In this document: piece after piece, positions 40,849 to 49,778 of the stretch
Position numbering within the stretch: position 1 is the first letter of the stretch
How the letters are laid out: each line of letters opens with the position of its first letter
Assembly (NCBI GenBank): GCA_029210945.1
Contig: JARGGH010000004.1
Coordinates: forward strand, 1 to 50,453
Length of the DNA stretch: 50,453 nucleotides
Source: Anaerolineales bacterium
GTDB lineage: Bacteria > Chloroflexota > Anaerolineae > Anaerolineales > E44-bin32
Reading direction: 5' to 3'
Position numbers and translations under genes: made by a program
Notes under the pieces: model-generated
Database searches by the model: none
Seen by the model: the letters and a program-made list of their open reading frames with translations, nothing else
Told to the model about the DNA's origin: nothing

Positions 40849-42459
40849 CTACTTTATAGAGCTCCCGGATTTCGCTCGGATCTGATATCGTGCGTAAACC
40901 GCCACGATATAGATAATTGCAAAGCCCGCGATAAGACCAAAATTCGTCAACAGGCCTATTTCAGGCAGGCCAGTATAACGGCCAAGGTACCAGTAGGTAA
41001 AGATCAACGTGCTGCCGCCAAAGAGGATCAGCACATGTCTCAGTAAGCGGGTGTTGGAGCGCTTCGCCGCGACCCACCCCCAGGCGATTATCACCGCTTG
41101 GATCGATATCAACACCGCCCGGTAGCGCGGGTTGTCCCATTGATAGCCGGGCGCTCTGTAAGAGGCGAACAGCGCCGACATCCAGATAAATAAAACGAGC
41201 AGGAAAGTCGTTGATTTCCAAACGTCCCTCCGCAGTGACCAGAACGTGGCGAAGATCAAGAGCGGCAGCATTGCAAACCAACCCAGACTGCGCCAGATAG
41301 CCAGCGCTTTCCAGACCGGTGCGCCTGGTGCTGCCAGCGCGGCCGGCAAGAACGGCTGCACCAGTCCAAAGAGTACAAGAAATGGCACCTGAAGCGAGCC
41401 GGGGAGAAAATCTGTGATCGTATCCATCCAATCGGATTGGGATGCTACCTGTGTAACGCGCCACTGCGCGGTGAGATTATCGAGCCAAGATGTAATCACT
41501 TGTATTGGCGTGCCCCCAATCGCTTCCAGACCGGCCCATGACTGGGCGACGAAGATCCCGGCTGCCAACAGAAGCAAGGCAATAAGAGGGGCCACAATCC
41601 AGAATGCCTTGGGCAGCCGCCTGGTTTCCCAGAACCAGAGCCCAAGCAGCATCAATATAAAGGGCACTAAGAAAGGAGGTGAGATCGGCAGGATCAGCAT
41701 GAGAGCTGATATCGCGAGCCAGAACGACCCGGATTTTTCTCTCTCGGATCTCAACTGAGAGTACCCGAACAATCCCATGGCAAAGCCAGTCATCAGGAAA
41801 GGCTCGCGCATCTGCGAGGCTGACAGGAGCACAGCCTCGGGATAGAGAGCTACCACCCAGGCGGCCATGCCCGCGACCCGCTCGTCGAAAACATTACGGG
41901 CGAAACCCCAGGTGAATAACACCGAAAGGGCGCCCAGCGCAGAGAATAGGGTCACCGGAAGAGTCGGTCGATGCTGCCCAGTGTCAAGGTAACGGTAGAT
42001 CCAGGCACTGGTGAAGATCATGCCGCCGTACTGGTCGCTCACCTTTGGGTCGGTGAATGCTGCGATCAGCGGGAGATCTCCGCGTGCCCGGTCGTAGGCA
42101 TCTGTGTCACGCTTATAAGCGTCCCAATATACATAGCCGGCACGCTCTGCCCGTTCAGCCTTTTCCCCATTCCCGTAATCAGGCAGGGCGCGATTAAGGG
42201 CAAACCCGACCCCGAGTCTCAGGAGCCAGGCCGTGAATACGACTGCGACCAGCCAGGTTGGCGCGTTAAGGTTCTTTCTGAGTGCCGACCACACGATGAG
42301 GAACACTACGATCGAGGGCGCTGAGAGTGTGAAATACGCGCTCCATGCCCGGAAGGTCAGTCCATGACCATCAGCGAATGGCAGGAGCAAGCCCAATAGG
42401 GCCGCACCCAGGAGACCGATCAGGATTTGAAAAGAAAGTCTTGATCGCAGATGTTTCAC
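40849..42459 (-). CDS. Polytopic membrane protein, GT-C-like
   Basis: The protein has about 536 residues from GTG 42457-42459, which overlaps the previous stop (GTGA); an upstream in-frame start at 42492 is possible but overlaps more. It has two early helices, LLRLGVGFALNRALPDYGN, then a long outer loop YVYWDAYKRDTDAYDRA with several aspartates, and GGMIFTSAWIYRYL. GARNVFDERVAGMAAWVVAL-like and SASQMREPFLMTGFAMGLF segments resemble the PMT_2/GT39 group, in which the R-E-P-F/S-E-P motif recurs in this locus. About twelve helices and a short tail follow. Substrate unknown. Last gene of the unit that begins at tsaB or the UDP-sugar dehydrogenase. Confidence 0.77.
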   Translation of the reverse strand: MKHLRSRLSFQILIGLLGAALLGLLLPFADGHGLTFRAWSAYFTLSAPSIVVFLIVWSALRKNLNAPTWLVAVVFTAWLLRLGVGFALNRALPDYGNGEKAERAERAGYVYWDAYKRDTDAYDRARGDLPLIAAFTDPKVSDQYGGMIFTSAWIYRYLDTGQHRPTLPVTLFSALGALSVLFTWGFARNVFDERVAGMAAWVVALYPEAVLLSASQMREPFLMTGFAMGLFGYSQLRSEREKSGSFWLAISALMLILPISPPFLVPFILMLLGLWFWETRRLPKAFWIVAPLIALLLLAAGIFVAQSWAGLEAIGGTPIQVITSWLDNLTAQWRVTQVASQSDWMDTITDFLPGSLQVPFLVLFGLVQPFLPAALAAPGAPVWKALAIWRSLGWFAMLPLLIFATFWSLRRDVWKSTTFLLVLFIWMSALFASYRAPGYQWDNPRYRAVLISIQAVIIAWGWVAAKRSNTRLLRHVLILFGGSTLIFTYWYLGRYTGLPEIGLLTNFGLIAGFAIIYIVAVYARYQIRAKSGSSIK

Positions 42460-43802
42460 AGCGTTGCTTTTCTGGGTTCCGGCCCCACCCATGCGCGCAC
42501 GACAACATATATGACAACCATCTGGAGCGGTACGAGAAATCTCGGGTTATCCCCGTGATCCAGAAAGGTCTGCAGAACCGAAGACAGGAGCACGAAGCCG
42601 CCTGTTGCGACCAGCATGGCATCGATTTTAACCCAGGAGCGCACTTTGCGAGATAAGACTGCACCTGCACTCAGGATCAGGAAGACGAAGTTGGCAAGCA
42701 CGGATATGCCCCGCCCAACGAGGGCAAGCACAGCCATCACCTGACCGATGATCTCGGATGAAAACATATCTGGCCGCCAGTAGACCGGCGCCTTCCAGAA
42801 CCAGAGCCAGCCTTCAAGCACATTGCGCGCATAGAGAAGCGGGTGGTCCCGGATCAACAACCAGGAGAGTTCCTGCACCTTCCGTGAAAGATCGTAAAAA
42901 CCAAGTCCGGACGCTTTGGAGATAGCCGGTATCGCCTCCCAGATCGTGTTTATCTGCACGCCGCGCGCCGCGACCTGAATCGCCCTGTACTCCAGATAGG
43001 TATCCCGAATCGCAGCGTACTCATCCGGGAGATATTCGAAGAACTCCCCGGTGTGCTGCACCATGCTGTACCCTGCCATCGCGGTCGGCGAGAATACACC
43101 CCAGTGGCTCTGCATGTAACCTAACCAGCCTCCCTGCATCAGCAAGGGCAGGAGCGCAAACGCCCCTGTAATCACCAGCCGGTCCCGGATTGTCGCAGCT
43201 GATCCAAACCACACAAACGGCAAGAGCCACACGGTCAGTGGAAAGAACAGCGGGCGCGTTAAGCCGACAGCGGTGCTGGTAAAGCCAAGGACAAATGCGA
43301 GAGCAATCGACCACCCGGTTGAAGGGCTGCGACGGATGGCAAGAAAAACCGTGAAGCTCGCGACGATAAAGAACGTCGTCAACGTCTCGGTGAGCAGATT
43401 GGATTCAAACAGAAATTGCCCCGGGATGAGCGTGTAAAGCGCGCCGACGAGGAAACCCGCCTCCGGCCGACCTGTTGTCTTCCAGGTCATCCAGAAAAGC
43501 AGGAGCGAGATCGCGAGGCCGAGCGCCAGTTGCGCGATCCAAACCGGGCGCTCCTGAATTCCCAGTAACGCCACAAAGGCTGGATAACCTGGCACCCGCG
43601 TGCCGTCATAACCGCGCTCACCAACCCCCGCGATTGCCTGGGCTAATCTGAAATAGGAATTTGTGTCGCCGTAAGCGACCGGTTGGTAGGTCAAGAGCAA
43701 TGCGATCCGGACCACCAGCCCGATCCCGAGCAGTGCCGCAAACCAAAACGAGGCCGGCTTGCTCTGCAGACTACGAAACCGGCGTCCGATCTCATACAGC
43801 AT
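42456..43802 (-). CDS. Polytopic ArnT/PMT_2-like glycosyltransferase
   Basis: The protein has about 448 residues from ATG 43800-43802, preceded by GGGGG at 6-10 nt. It overlaps the GT4 stop by 11 nt; an ATG six codons earlier is less likely. AALLGIGLVVRIALLL is helix 1, and VAYGDTNSYFRLAQAI carries the acidic first-loop residue of GT-C enzymes. VPGYPAFVALLG and LTETLTTFFIVASF (T-E in the second loop) and GLTRPLFFPLTVWLLP follow. About ten helices are visible. This is the most typical PMT_2-like member in the window. It overlaps the next gene by 4 nt. Confidence 0.85.
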   Translation of the reverse strand: MLYEIGRRFRSLQSKPASFWFAALLGIGLVVRIALLLTYQPVAYGDTNSYFRLAQAIAGVGERGYDGTRVPGYPAFVALLGIQERPVWIAQLALGLAISLLLFWMTWKTTGRPEAGFLVGALYTLIPGQFLFESNLLTETLTTFFIVASFTVFLAIRRSPSTGWSIALAFVLGFTSTAVGLTRPLFFPLTVWLLPFVWFGSAATIRDRLVITGAFALLPLLMQGGWLGYMQSHWGVFSPTAMAGYSMVQHTGEFFEYLPDEYAAIRDTYLEYRAIQVAARGVQINTIWEAIPAISKASGLGFYDLSRKVQELSWLLIRDHPLLYARNVLEGWLWFWKAPVYWRPDMFSSEIIGQVMAVLALVGRGISVLANFVFLILSAGAVLSRKVRSWVKIDAMLVATGGFVLLSSVLQTFLDHGDNPRFLVPLQMVVIYVVVRAWVGPEPRKATL

Positions 43803-44934
43803 GGGATGCCCCCAGCGCATTCAACACAGTTTCCTGCCGTGCACGCCAGTCATACATGCTCGCATCTGCGCGGGCCTGCCTTGCGAGCTGTCGCCTGCGT
43901 GTTTCGTCCCTCATCAGATCTTTCAATGCGCTGGACCATGCCACAACGTCTTCTGGAGGCAGCAGAATCGAATTCGATTCGTTGAGCACCTCTCGGAATA
44001 CAGGAAGGTCACTTGAGAGAATCGCTCTGCCGCTGGCTAAATACTCAAACAATTTCATCGGGCTGGCGAAGCGCGCCGTGTCCCCGCCGCTGCTGACGGA
44101 GATCCGCCGCTCGTAGGGCATCAACAAGGCCTCACAAGCAGCCTGTACCATTGGCAGGCGCCGGTTTTCCACAAAGCCAAGCAGGATGATATTGCCCAAT
44201 CCCTGCGCAGCGATGCGGTCTTTCCATTGCGCGACGGTCTCCCGCTCGCCGCCGGCCCAGATAAACTGGATCTCAGGGCATCGTTCAGCGAGCTCCAGGA
44301 GCATGTTCATTCCACGGCCTTCATAGAGGTGACCGGTGTAGCCTGCGGTGATTGAATCCCTGAGTCCCAATTCAGCGCGCGCTTCCGCCGGACCCGGCAA
44401 ATTTTCGTACTGCCACAGGTCCACACCGCTCGGAAGCACAACAGAACCGACTTCATCGAACAGAGCGCCGTATTCCCCGCTCAGACAGGTCTTGAGCGCC
44501 CGCGTAATCGGCATCACCTGCTTCAATCCACTTCCCTTGAGCGCCCGCCGCAGCAGTCGCGGGCCAAGCCGTCCTTTCGGCAAATCATGCATCTCAACGA
44601 CGGTTGGCAGATTTCTCATTGAGGAATATGCCGCCGCCTGAAGCGGCCAGCAGTAATAGAGTTCTGCGCCCCACCGCTGCGCCTGGCGGACCGCATGGAA
44701 CGAAAAGTCATAGCGCCGCAAGAGCGGGCTGGCAGGCATCCACGTGATCGGAAATTCAACCCTCAATCCGTAATTACTCTTGAGGAGCTGCCTTTCTTCG
44801 GCAGGATCTCGTCCGGGCACCCATAATCGAACGGAATGGCCCAGCTCAACGAACGCCTGACAGACTTTCATGACCTCCATCGAATTCGCCGTTCGGGACG
44901 GGATCTGCGATGCGGCAATACACGTGATGCGCAT
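43792..44934 (-). CDS. GT4 family glycosyltransferase
   Basis: The 380-residue GT-B enzyme begins MRITCIAASQIPSRTANSME, the usual first strand and glycine-poor loop with acceptor-binding residues. It has TVVEMHDLPKG, VLPSGVDLWQYENL, TAGYTGHLYEGRGMNMLLEL, IIFLL-like NIILLGFVENRRLP, and the GT4 donor end RFASPMKLFEYLASGRAILSSD with the catalytic-site glutamate. The ATG at 44932-44934 shares one base with the flippase stop (TGATG). Sequence further upstream in the same frame reads through the flippase gene and is not part of it. It extends the lipid-linked unit that the neighbouring Wzx would flip. Confidence 0.92.
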   Translation of the reverse strand: MRITCIAASQIPSRTANSMEVMKVCQAFVELGHSVRLWVPGRDPAEERQLLKSNYGLRVEFPITWMPASPLLRRYDFSFHAVRQAQRWGAELYYCWPLQAAAYSSMRNLPTVVEMHDLPKGRLGPRLLRRALKGSGLKQVMPITRALKTCLSGEYGALFDEVGSVVLPSGVDLWQYENLPGPAEARAELGLRDSITAGYTGHLYEGRGMNMLLELAERCPEIQFIWAGGERETVAQWKDRIAAQGLGNIILLGFVENRRLPMVQAACEALLMPYERRISVSSGGDTARFASPMKLFEYLASGRAILSSDLPVFREVLNESNSILLPPEDVVAWSSALKDLMRDETRRRQLARQARADASMYDWRARQETVLNALGASHAV

Positions 44935-46310
44935 CAGGCCTGGCCTCCCGCCGCCTCTACAGCCCCCTCGACCCGCCGGATCTCGCTGTACGTCTTCCAC
45001 ACCAGCACCACCGCGCTGAACAGGAACATCGCCGAAAGCGTGATCGACATACCGATCGCGCCCATCCCTGGAACCAACAGCACAATCCCGATCACCTTCA
45101 AAACCGCTGCAACTGCCTGTACCTTGGTGGGGTAATCCGGCCGGCCCAGCGGAAGCAGCACGGAACGATTCCAGTAGAAGATGTTCACCGCGACCACTCC
45201 CACCAACATGATCATCAGGCTGATATAGGAGGTCGGCAGAAACTCGGCGCCATACAACCCGATCACCCAGCGCCCGAAGATCACCAGGCCAAGCGCGGCT
45301 GGCAGCGTCCAGGCAGCCGAGATCAGGCTGCCGCTGCGCAGCAGGTAGCGCACGTTCACCCACCGCCGATTGGCGACCTCGTTAGCCACCTCACGGTAGG
45401 TTGTGCTGATCAACGGGTTCACAGGGATCAAAATAATGTTGACGATCGCCTTGGCGATCTTGTAATAACCAGCCTGTAGCGGTGAAGTGATTGCGCCCAG
45501 CCAGAGTTCGTCGCTGTCGCGCGTGACCAGCGTCAATGTTCCGGAGATGTTCGTGCTCACCGCGAAACGCACCAGATCACGCCTGCGATCACGCAGCAGC
45601 GCGATCGGCGCCCTCCACCAACCCGCCCCCCACTGCTGCCTCGCGACCCACATGCTCACGCCGGTGATCCCGATCCCCCACACAATTTTCCCAACCATAT
45701 AGGCGATGATGATTTCCCTCAAACCGCCTTCGCTCAAGAACGCACTGCCGATCAGCACGATCGTCAAGATGCTCTGCCCGACCGTCAGATAGGCGATCCA
45801 TTTGAACTTGTCAAAGAACTGCAGCAACCCGGTGCTGCTCTCCACGGCGAAATTGGCCAATATGGCGAGTCCGTAGAGCGCGAACAGCGGCGCCAATGAG
45901 GCGTCATGCGCGAACAAACGCGCACCCAGGCCGGCAAACGTAACGATCAACCCGTAGGCAACCACCGAAGCGATAATTTCCAGCAGCGCAGATGTTTTGT
46001 AGATCGCGGCGGCGTGCCGTGGGCGGCCCTCGGCCGTATATTCTCCGACGTAGCTCACCACGAGCTCGCTCATCCGAAAGGAAAGCAAGCGGTTTACGTT
46101 GCTCGAGAACTGGGTGATGATGCCCACCAGACCCGCGCCTTCAACACCAAGCAAGCGCGCCGTCATGATGCCCTGCCCCATGCTCAGCCCAGCCGCGATC
46201 GTCTGCGCGCTGAACAGGTAACCGGTGTTGCGGATCACCCGCCGGAGAAGTGGGTGTGAGAGCAGGCGCTGGAGCACGCCCGTGCCCCTGCGGATCAATG
46301 ATCGCAGCAT
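44934..46310 (-). CDS. wzx: Wzx-type polysaccharide flippase (MOP superfamily)
   Basis: The protein has about 458 residues from ATG 46308-46310, 4 nt after the epimerase stop; an earlier start at 46349 would overlap. It shows 12-14 helices with the MOP pattern: NTGYLFSAQTIAAGLSMGQ, MTARLLGVEGAGLVGIITQF near the N-terminus, and in the second half RFAVSTNISGTLTLVTRDSDELWLGAI is the usual conserved cytoplasmic-loop region, with AGYYKIAKAIVNIILIP following. It should flip an undecaprenyl-diphosphate oligosaccharide to the outer face. Because the window also has a Wzm/Wzt exporter, at least two assembly routes exist. I found no clear Wzy or WaaL. Confidence 0.92.
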   Translation of the reverse strand: MLRSLIRRGTGVLQRLLSHPLLRRVIRNTGYLFSAQTIAAGLSMGQGIMTARLLGVEGAGLVGIITQFSSNVNRLLSFRMSELVVSYVGEYTAEGRPRHAAAIYKTSALLEIIASVVAYGLIVTFAGLGARLFAHDASLAPLFALYGLAILANFAVESSTGLLQFFDKFKWIAYLTVGQSILTIVLIGSAFLSEGGLREIIIAYMVGKIVWGIGITGVSMWVARQQWGAGWWRAPIALLRDRRRDLVRFAVSTNISGTLTLVTRDSDELWLGAITSPLQAGYYKIAKAIVNIILIPVNPLISTTYREVANEVANRRWVNVRYLLRSGSLISAAWTLPAALGLVIFGRWVIGLYGAEFLPTSYISLMIMLVGVVAVNIFYWNRSVLLPLGRPDYPTKVQAVAAVLKVIGIVLLVPGMGAIGMSITLSAMFLFSAVVLVWKTYSEIRRVEGAVEAAGGQA

Positions 46311-46314
46311 GGCG

Positions 46315-47292
46315 CTAGTCGGCGGTGACGACCGTTTGCGCCCAGTCACGCTCTTGCAAATACCAGGCGACGGTCAGATCCAGCCCCTGCTCCAGGTTCA
46401 TTTGTGGCTGCCAGTCCAGCAGCTCATGCGCCTTGCGGATATCGGCCCACGTGGCGGGCATATCGCCAGGCGCCGGCGCGTGCTGCTCGATAACCGCCTC
46501 TTTGCCCAGGCGGGCCTCGATCATCTTAATCAACGTGTTTATCTTCACCGGCCGGTCGCCGCCCAGGTTGATAACCTCGTAACCCATCGGCCGCAGCGCC
46601 GCGACCGTCCCGTGGGCGATGTCCTCCACGAACGTAAAATCTCGCTCCTGCTCCCCATCTCCATATAAAATCAGCGGGCGCCCCTCGGCGATCCACTGCA
46701 CGAAGCGGAAGATGCTCATATCCGGACGGCCGGCCGGGCCGTAAACCGTGAAATATCGCAGCACGCTGATGTCCATGCCGTGCAAATGCGAATAAGAATG
46801 GCAGAGCGACTCCACCGCCCCCTTCGAGGCGGCATACGGCGAGAGCGGCTGGCTCGTATCCGCGTCTTCCCTGTAGGGCCGGGGGTTGTTCAAACCGTAG
46901 AGGCTCGATGTGGACGCCTGGACGAACTTCGGCACGGAATGTTCTTTGGCAAGCTCGAGCAGGTTCAACGCGCCCAGCAGATTGGTCTCATAGTACACGC
47001 CCGGCATGCGCACGCTGGGGCGCACGCCGGCTCGCGCCGCCAGGTTGATCACGCCGTCGTATTTGCGATCACCCCATGCTGTTCGCAGCGGGTCCAGATC
47101 GACGATATCCACTTTCTCAAAGACGAAATTTTCCCGCTGGCCCAGACGCCCCAGACGCCAATCCTTGAGGCGCGGGTCATAGGCGTCATTAAGATTGTCG
47201 ACGCCCACGACCGAATGCCCGTCGGCGAGCAGCCGTTTGACAACATACGCCCCGATAAACCCTGCACAGCCAGTTACAAAGTAGTTTCCCAT
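46315..47292 (-). CDS. NAD-dependent epimerase (UDP-uronate 4-epimerase type)
   Basis: This 325-residue extended SDR has FVTGCAGFIGAYV at 5-17, VDNLNDAYDPRLKDWRL, NLAARAGVRPSV, the signature of UDP-glucuronate 4-epimerases, ASTSSLYG and SPYAASKGAVESL with Tyr and Lys, and YFTVYGPAGRPDM. It would interconvert C4 epimers of a UDP-uronic acid, for example UDP-GlcA/GalA or the N-acetyl forms. The dehydrogenase gene directly upstream provides such a substrate. The ATG at 47290-47292 shares one base with the dehydrogenase stop (TGATG), so coupling is likely. Confidence 0.9.
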   Translation of the reverse strand: MGNYFVTGCAGFIGAYVVKRLLADGHSVVGVDNLNDAYDPRLKDWRLGRLGQRENFVFEKVDIVDLDPLRTAWGDRKYDGVINLAARAGVRPSVRMPGVYYETNLLGALNLLELAKEHSVPKFVQASTSSLYGLNNPRPYREDADTSQPLSPYAASKGAVESLCHSYSHLHGMDISVLRYFTVYGPAGRPDMSIFRFVQWIAEGRPLILYGDGEQERDFTFVEDIAHGTVAALRPMGYEVINLGGDRPVKINTLIKMIEARLGKEAVIEQHAPAPGDMPATWADIRKAHELLDWQPQMNLEQGLDLTVAWYLQERDWAQTVVTAD

Positions 47293-48632
47293 CACATCGT
47301 CTCGATATGCTCGCCCGACAACTCACGCGTGCGGAACGCGTTGCGGGTGTCGAAAATCAATTTCGCCTCTTTCGCGATGCGCCCATATTCGAAATCGGCA
47401 TGGTCCGTGATCAGCACGACGAGATCCATATCTCCCAGAACATCGAAGGGATCCCCGATCGACTGCATGCGCCAGCCCTCGTGATCGAGGTCCGGGACGT
47501 GCGGATCGTAGTACTGCACCTGGGCGCCCTGCTCGCGCAGCATGCCGATCACATCCAGCGCCGGAGATTCGCGCACATCGGATACATCCGGCTTGTACGC
47601 CGCGCCGAGCACGAGGATCTTCGACCCCTTGATCGACCGCTCGGCCTCGTTCAACACGCTCTGCACACGCTGGATCACGTAGCGCGGCATGTTTGTATTG
47701 ATTTCGCTCGCCAGTTCGATGAAGCGCGCGTTGTACTTGACGCTCTTCAATTTCCACGAGAGGTACAGCGGGTCGATCGGAATGCAGTGTCCGCCCAACC
47801 CGGGGCCGGGCGTAAACTTCATGTACCCGAAAGGCTTCGAGGCGGCCGCCTCGATCACCTCCCACACATCGATCCCCAGGCGCTCGCACATCAACGCCAG
47901 TTCATTCACCAACCCGATGTTCACCGCCCGGAACGTGTTCTCGAGCAATTTGGCCATCTCCGCGACTTCTGTCGACGAGACCTCAACGACGACCTCCATA
48001 GCCTGACCATACATCGCGCCGGCGACTTTCGTGCAAATCGACGTGATGCCGCCGATCACTTTCGGGGTGTTCACCGTCGTCCAATCCTCGCGACCGGGGT
48101 CCACCCGCTCGGGCGAGAAGGCCAGGAAAATGTCCTCTCCGATGATCAGACCGCCTGACTCAAGCGCCGGCTGGACCATCTCGCGTGTGGTACCCGGATA
48201 GGTCGTTGATTCGAGCACCACGACCATTTCAGGGTGCAGGATCGATTTGAGCGACTCGGCGACCGAAACGATAAACGAAAGATCGGGATCGCCGGTTTTA
48301 CGCAGCGGGGTGGGCACACAGATGCTGATACCCTGTACCTCGCGCAGGTCTTGATAGTCCGTCGTCGCTCTCAACAGGCCGGAGTCGACATGTTTTGCCA
48401 ACACATCGGTTGGCACATCCTCGATGTAGCTGCGACCCTCATTAACCGCGTTGACTTTTCCGGGATCCGCATCCAGGCCAATTACTTTGTAGCCCGCATC
48501 GGCGAGGACAACCGCCAATGGCAATCCAACATAACCGAGCCCGATCACTCCGATCGTGGCATCGCTGCGTGCGAATCGCTCCAGGAGCGACTTTGCTGCA
48601 GGCGGCATGGCAATTTTTTGATTAGCTGTCAT
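47292..48632 (-). CDS. UDP-sugar 6-dehydrogenase (WbpA/WecC/Ugd family)
   Basis: The 446-residue protein has the NAD loop IGVIGLGYVGLPLAVVLA at 27-44, SICVPTPLRKTGDPDLS, ESTTYPGTTREM, FSPERVDPG, and the active-site block GPGLGGHCIPIDPLYLSWK with catalytic Cys283. The third domain has LVLGAAYKPDVSDVRESPAL. PGTT and ERVDPG fit the UDP-GlcNAc/UDP-ManNAc dehydrogenase subgroup (WbpA, WbpO, WecC), but UDP-glucose cannot be excluded. It oxidises C6 with two NAD+ to a UDP-uronic acid. It starts 29 nt after the uracil-DNA glycosylase stop and is the first glycan gene at this side. Confidence 0.93.
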   Translation of the reverse strand: MTANQKIAMPPAAKSLLERFARSDATIGVIGLGYVGLPLAVVLADAGYKVIGLDADPGKVNAVNEGRSYIEDVPTDVLAKHVDSGLLRATTDYQDLREVQGISICVPTPLRKTGDPDLSFIVSVAESLKSILHPEMVVVLESTTYPGTTREMVQPALESGGLIIGEDIFLAFSPERVDPGREDWTTVNTPKVIGGITSICTKVAGAMYGQAMEVVVEVSSTEVAEMAKLLENTFRAVNIGLVNELALMCERLGIDVWEVIEAAASKPFGYMKFTPGPGLGGHCIPIDPLYLSWKLKSVKYNARFIELASEINTNMPRYVIQRVQSVLNEAERSIKGSKILVLGAAYKPDVSDVRESPALDVIGMLREQGAQVQYYDPHVPDLDHEGWRMQSIGDPFDVLGDMDLVVLITDHADFEYGRIAKEAKLIFDTRNAFRTRELSGEHIETM

Positions 48633-48661
48633 CGGTAAATTCTCCAGAGAGGGATGAAACG

Positions 48662-49279
48662 CTAGAACAGACTGAGTTGTTCCGGATTCGATGGCGGGGC
48701 GTCTTCGGCTTCCTGCACAGAAGCCTCACCCGCAATCAGCGCAGGGAGTTTGGCGAAATCAGCCTCAACCACTTCGCGCAATGACGGTTGGTGAAGCGCA
48801 GCGGCAGGGTGGAACATAGGTACGATCAAGCGGCCGTCGATCTCGGCTGGCTGACCATGGATCCTGGAAATTTTTGCGTCAGGAAAATAGCGGGCCATTG
48901 AAAACCGGCCGAGCGTGATGATCACCTTCGGGTCGATCGCATCGATCTGGCGTTCGAGATATTTTGCGCACGCTTCGATCTCCTGCTGTTCAGGATCGCG
49001 ATTGCCTGGAGGCCGGCACTTAACCACGTTGCCGATGAACACTTCTTCACGGCTCATCCCGATTCCTTCGAGCAGCTCCTCCAGAAAGCGGCCGGCCGCA
49101 CCCACAAAGGGCTTGCCTTGCTCGTTTTCGTGGAATCCCGGCCCCTCCCCGATGAACATCAATTCCGCCCTGGCGGGCCCTTCGCCAGGGACCGCATTCT
49201 TTCTCGAAAGATGCAGTTTGCAATCTTTGCAAACCACCACCTCCGCAGCGACGGCTTCCAATTGATCCTTCGCGCCCAC
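48662..49279 (-). CDS. Family 4 uracil-DNA glycosylase (4Fe-4S)
   Basis: This 205-residue protein removes uracil from DNA. Four cysteines for the iron-sulfur cluster are at 17, 20, 88 and 104 (VVCKDCKLH, VVKCRPPGNRDP, EACAKYLE). Motif A is GEGPGFHE at 44-51 and motif B MFHPAAAL near 155-162. GTG at 49277-49279 is chosen because GGAGGT lies 5 nt upstream; in-frame codons beyond belong to the end of the acetyltransferase gene, whose stop is 1 nt away. It is a housekeeping repair enzyme, unrelated to glycan synthesis, and marks the edge of the locus. Confidence 0.94.
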   Translation of the reverse strand: MGAKDQLEAVAAEVVVCKDCKLHLSRKNAVPGEGPARAELMFIGEGPGFHENEQGKPFVGAAGRFLEELLEGIGMSREEVFIGNVVKCRPPGNRDPEQQEIEACAKYLERQIDAIDPKVIITLGRFSMARYFPDAKISRIHGQPAEIDGRLIVPMFHPAAALHQPSLREVVEADFAKLPALIAGEASVQEAEDAPPSNPEQLSLF

Positions 49280-49280
49280 G

Positions 49281-49778
49281 CTAAACCTCCCGAACCCCCT
49301 CGATCCATCCCAACAAATCATACAAGATCATGACCAACGCGTCCTCACCGTTATCCCGATAATATTCGGGTTTTCGAGAGTGCAGCTCGAATCCCAGGCT
49401 CTCGTACATCCTGATTGCGTCTGCATTCGACGCCCTCACCTCCAGCGAGACGCGGTCCGCTCCCTGTCTCCCCGCCGAGCGAAATGCTGTTTTAAGCAGC
49501 TGTTTTCCGATCCCCCGTCGACGCATTCCGGGAGCTACTGCCAGTGTGCTGATGTGGGCTTCGTCCACGATCAGCCAATAACCCAGATAGCCTACCACCT
49601 TCGCCGTGCCCCCGGAAGAGAGCTCAGCGACAAAAAAATGGGCTGAAGGGTTGCCGGTCAGCTCCAGCCGGTACGTCCGTTCTGACCATGGAACCGGGAA
49701 CGATTGGTGATCGATCTCAAGAACGGTTGGAATATCATCCGCGGTCATCTTGCGGATGCCCAGTCGATTAGGCCCCAT
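49281..49778 (-). CDS. rimI: Ribosomal-protein-S18-alanine N-acetyltransferase
   Basis: The 165-residue GNAT protein has the acetyl-CoA loop RRRGIGKQL at 86-94, VRASNADAIRMYESLGF and YYRDNGEDALVM, the last typical of RimI. The position directly after tsaB is the common arrangement, which supports the name. It acetylates the N-terminus of a ribosomal protein (S18 in E. coli) and in many bacteria may act on other proteins. The ATG at 49776-49778 shares one base with the tsaB stop (TGATG). Confidence 0.92.
   Translation of the reverse strand: MGPNRLGIRKMTADDIPTVLEIDHQSFPVPWSERTYRLELTGNPSAHFFVAELSSGGTAKVVGYLGYWLIVDEAHISTLAVAPGMRRRGIGKQLLKTAFRSAGRQGADRVSLEVRASNADAIRMYESLGFELHSRKPEYYRDNGEDALVMILYDLLGWIEGVREV

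Noticed and set aside
44935..45363. N-terminal extension of the GT4 protein by about 143 residues
   Set aside because: It reads through the end of the flippase gene in another frame and has low-complexity Gly/Arg content; MRITCIAAS at 44934 is a normal GT4 start.
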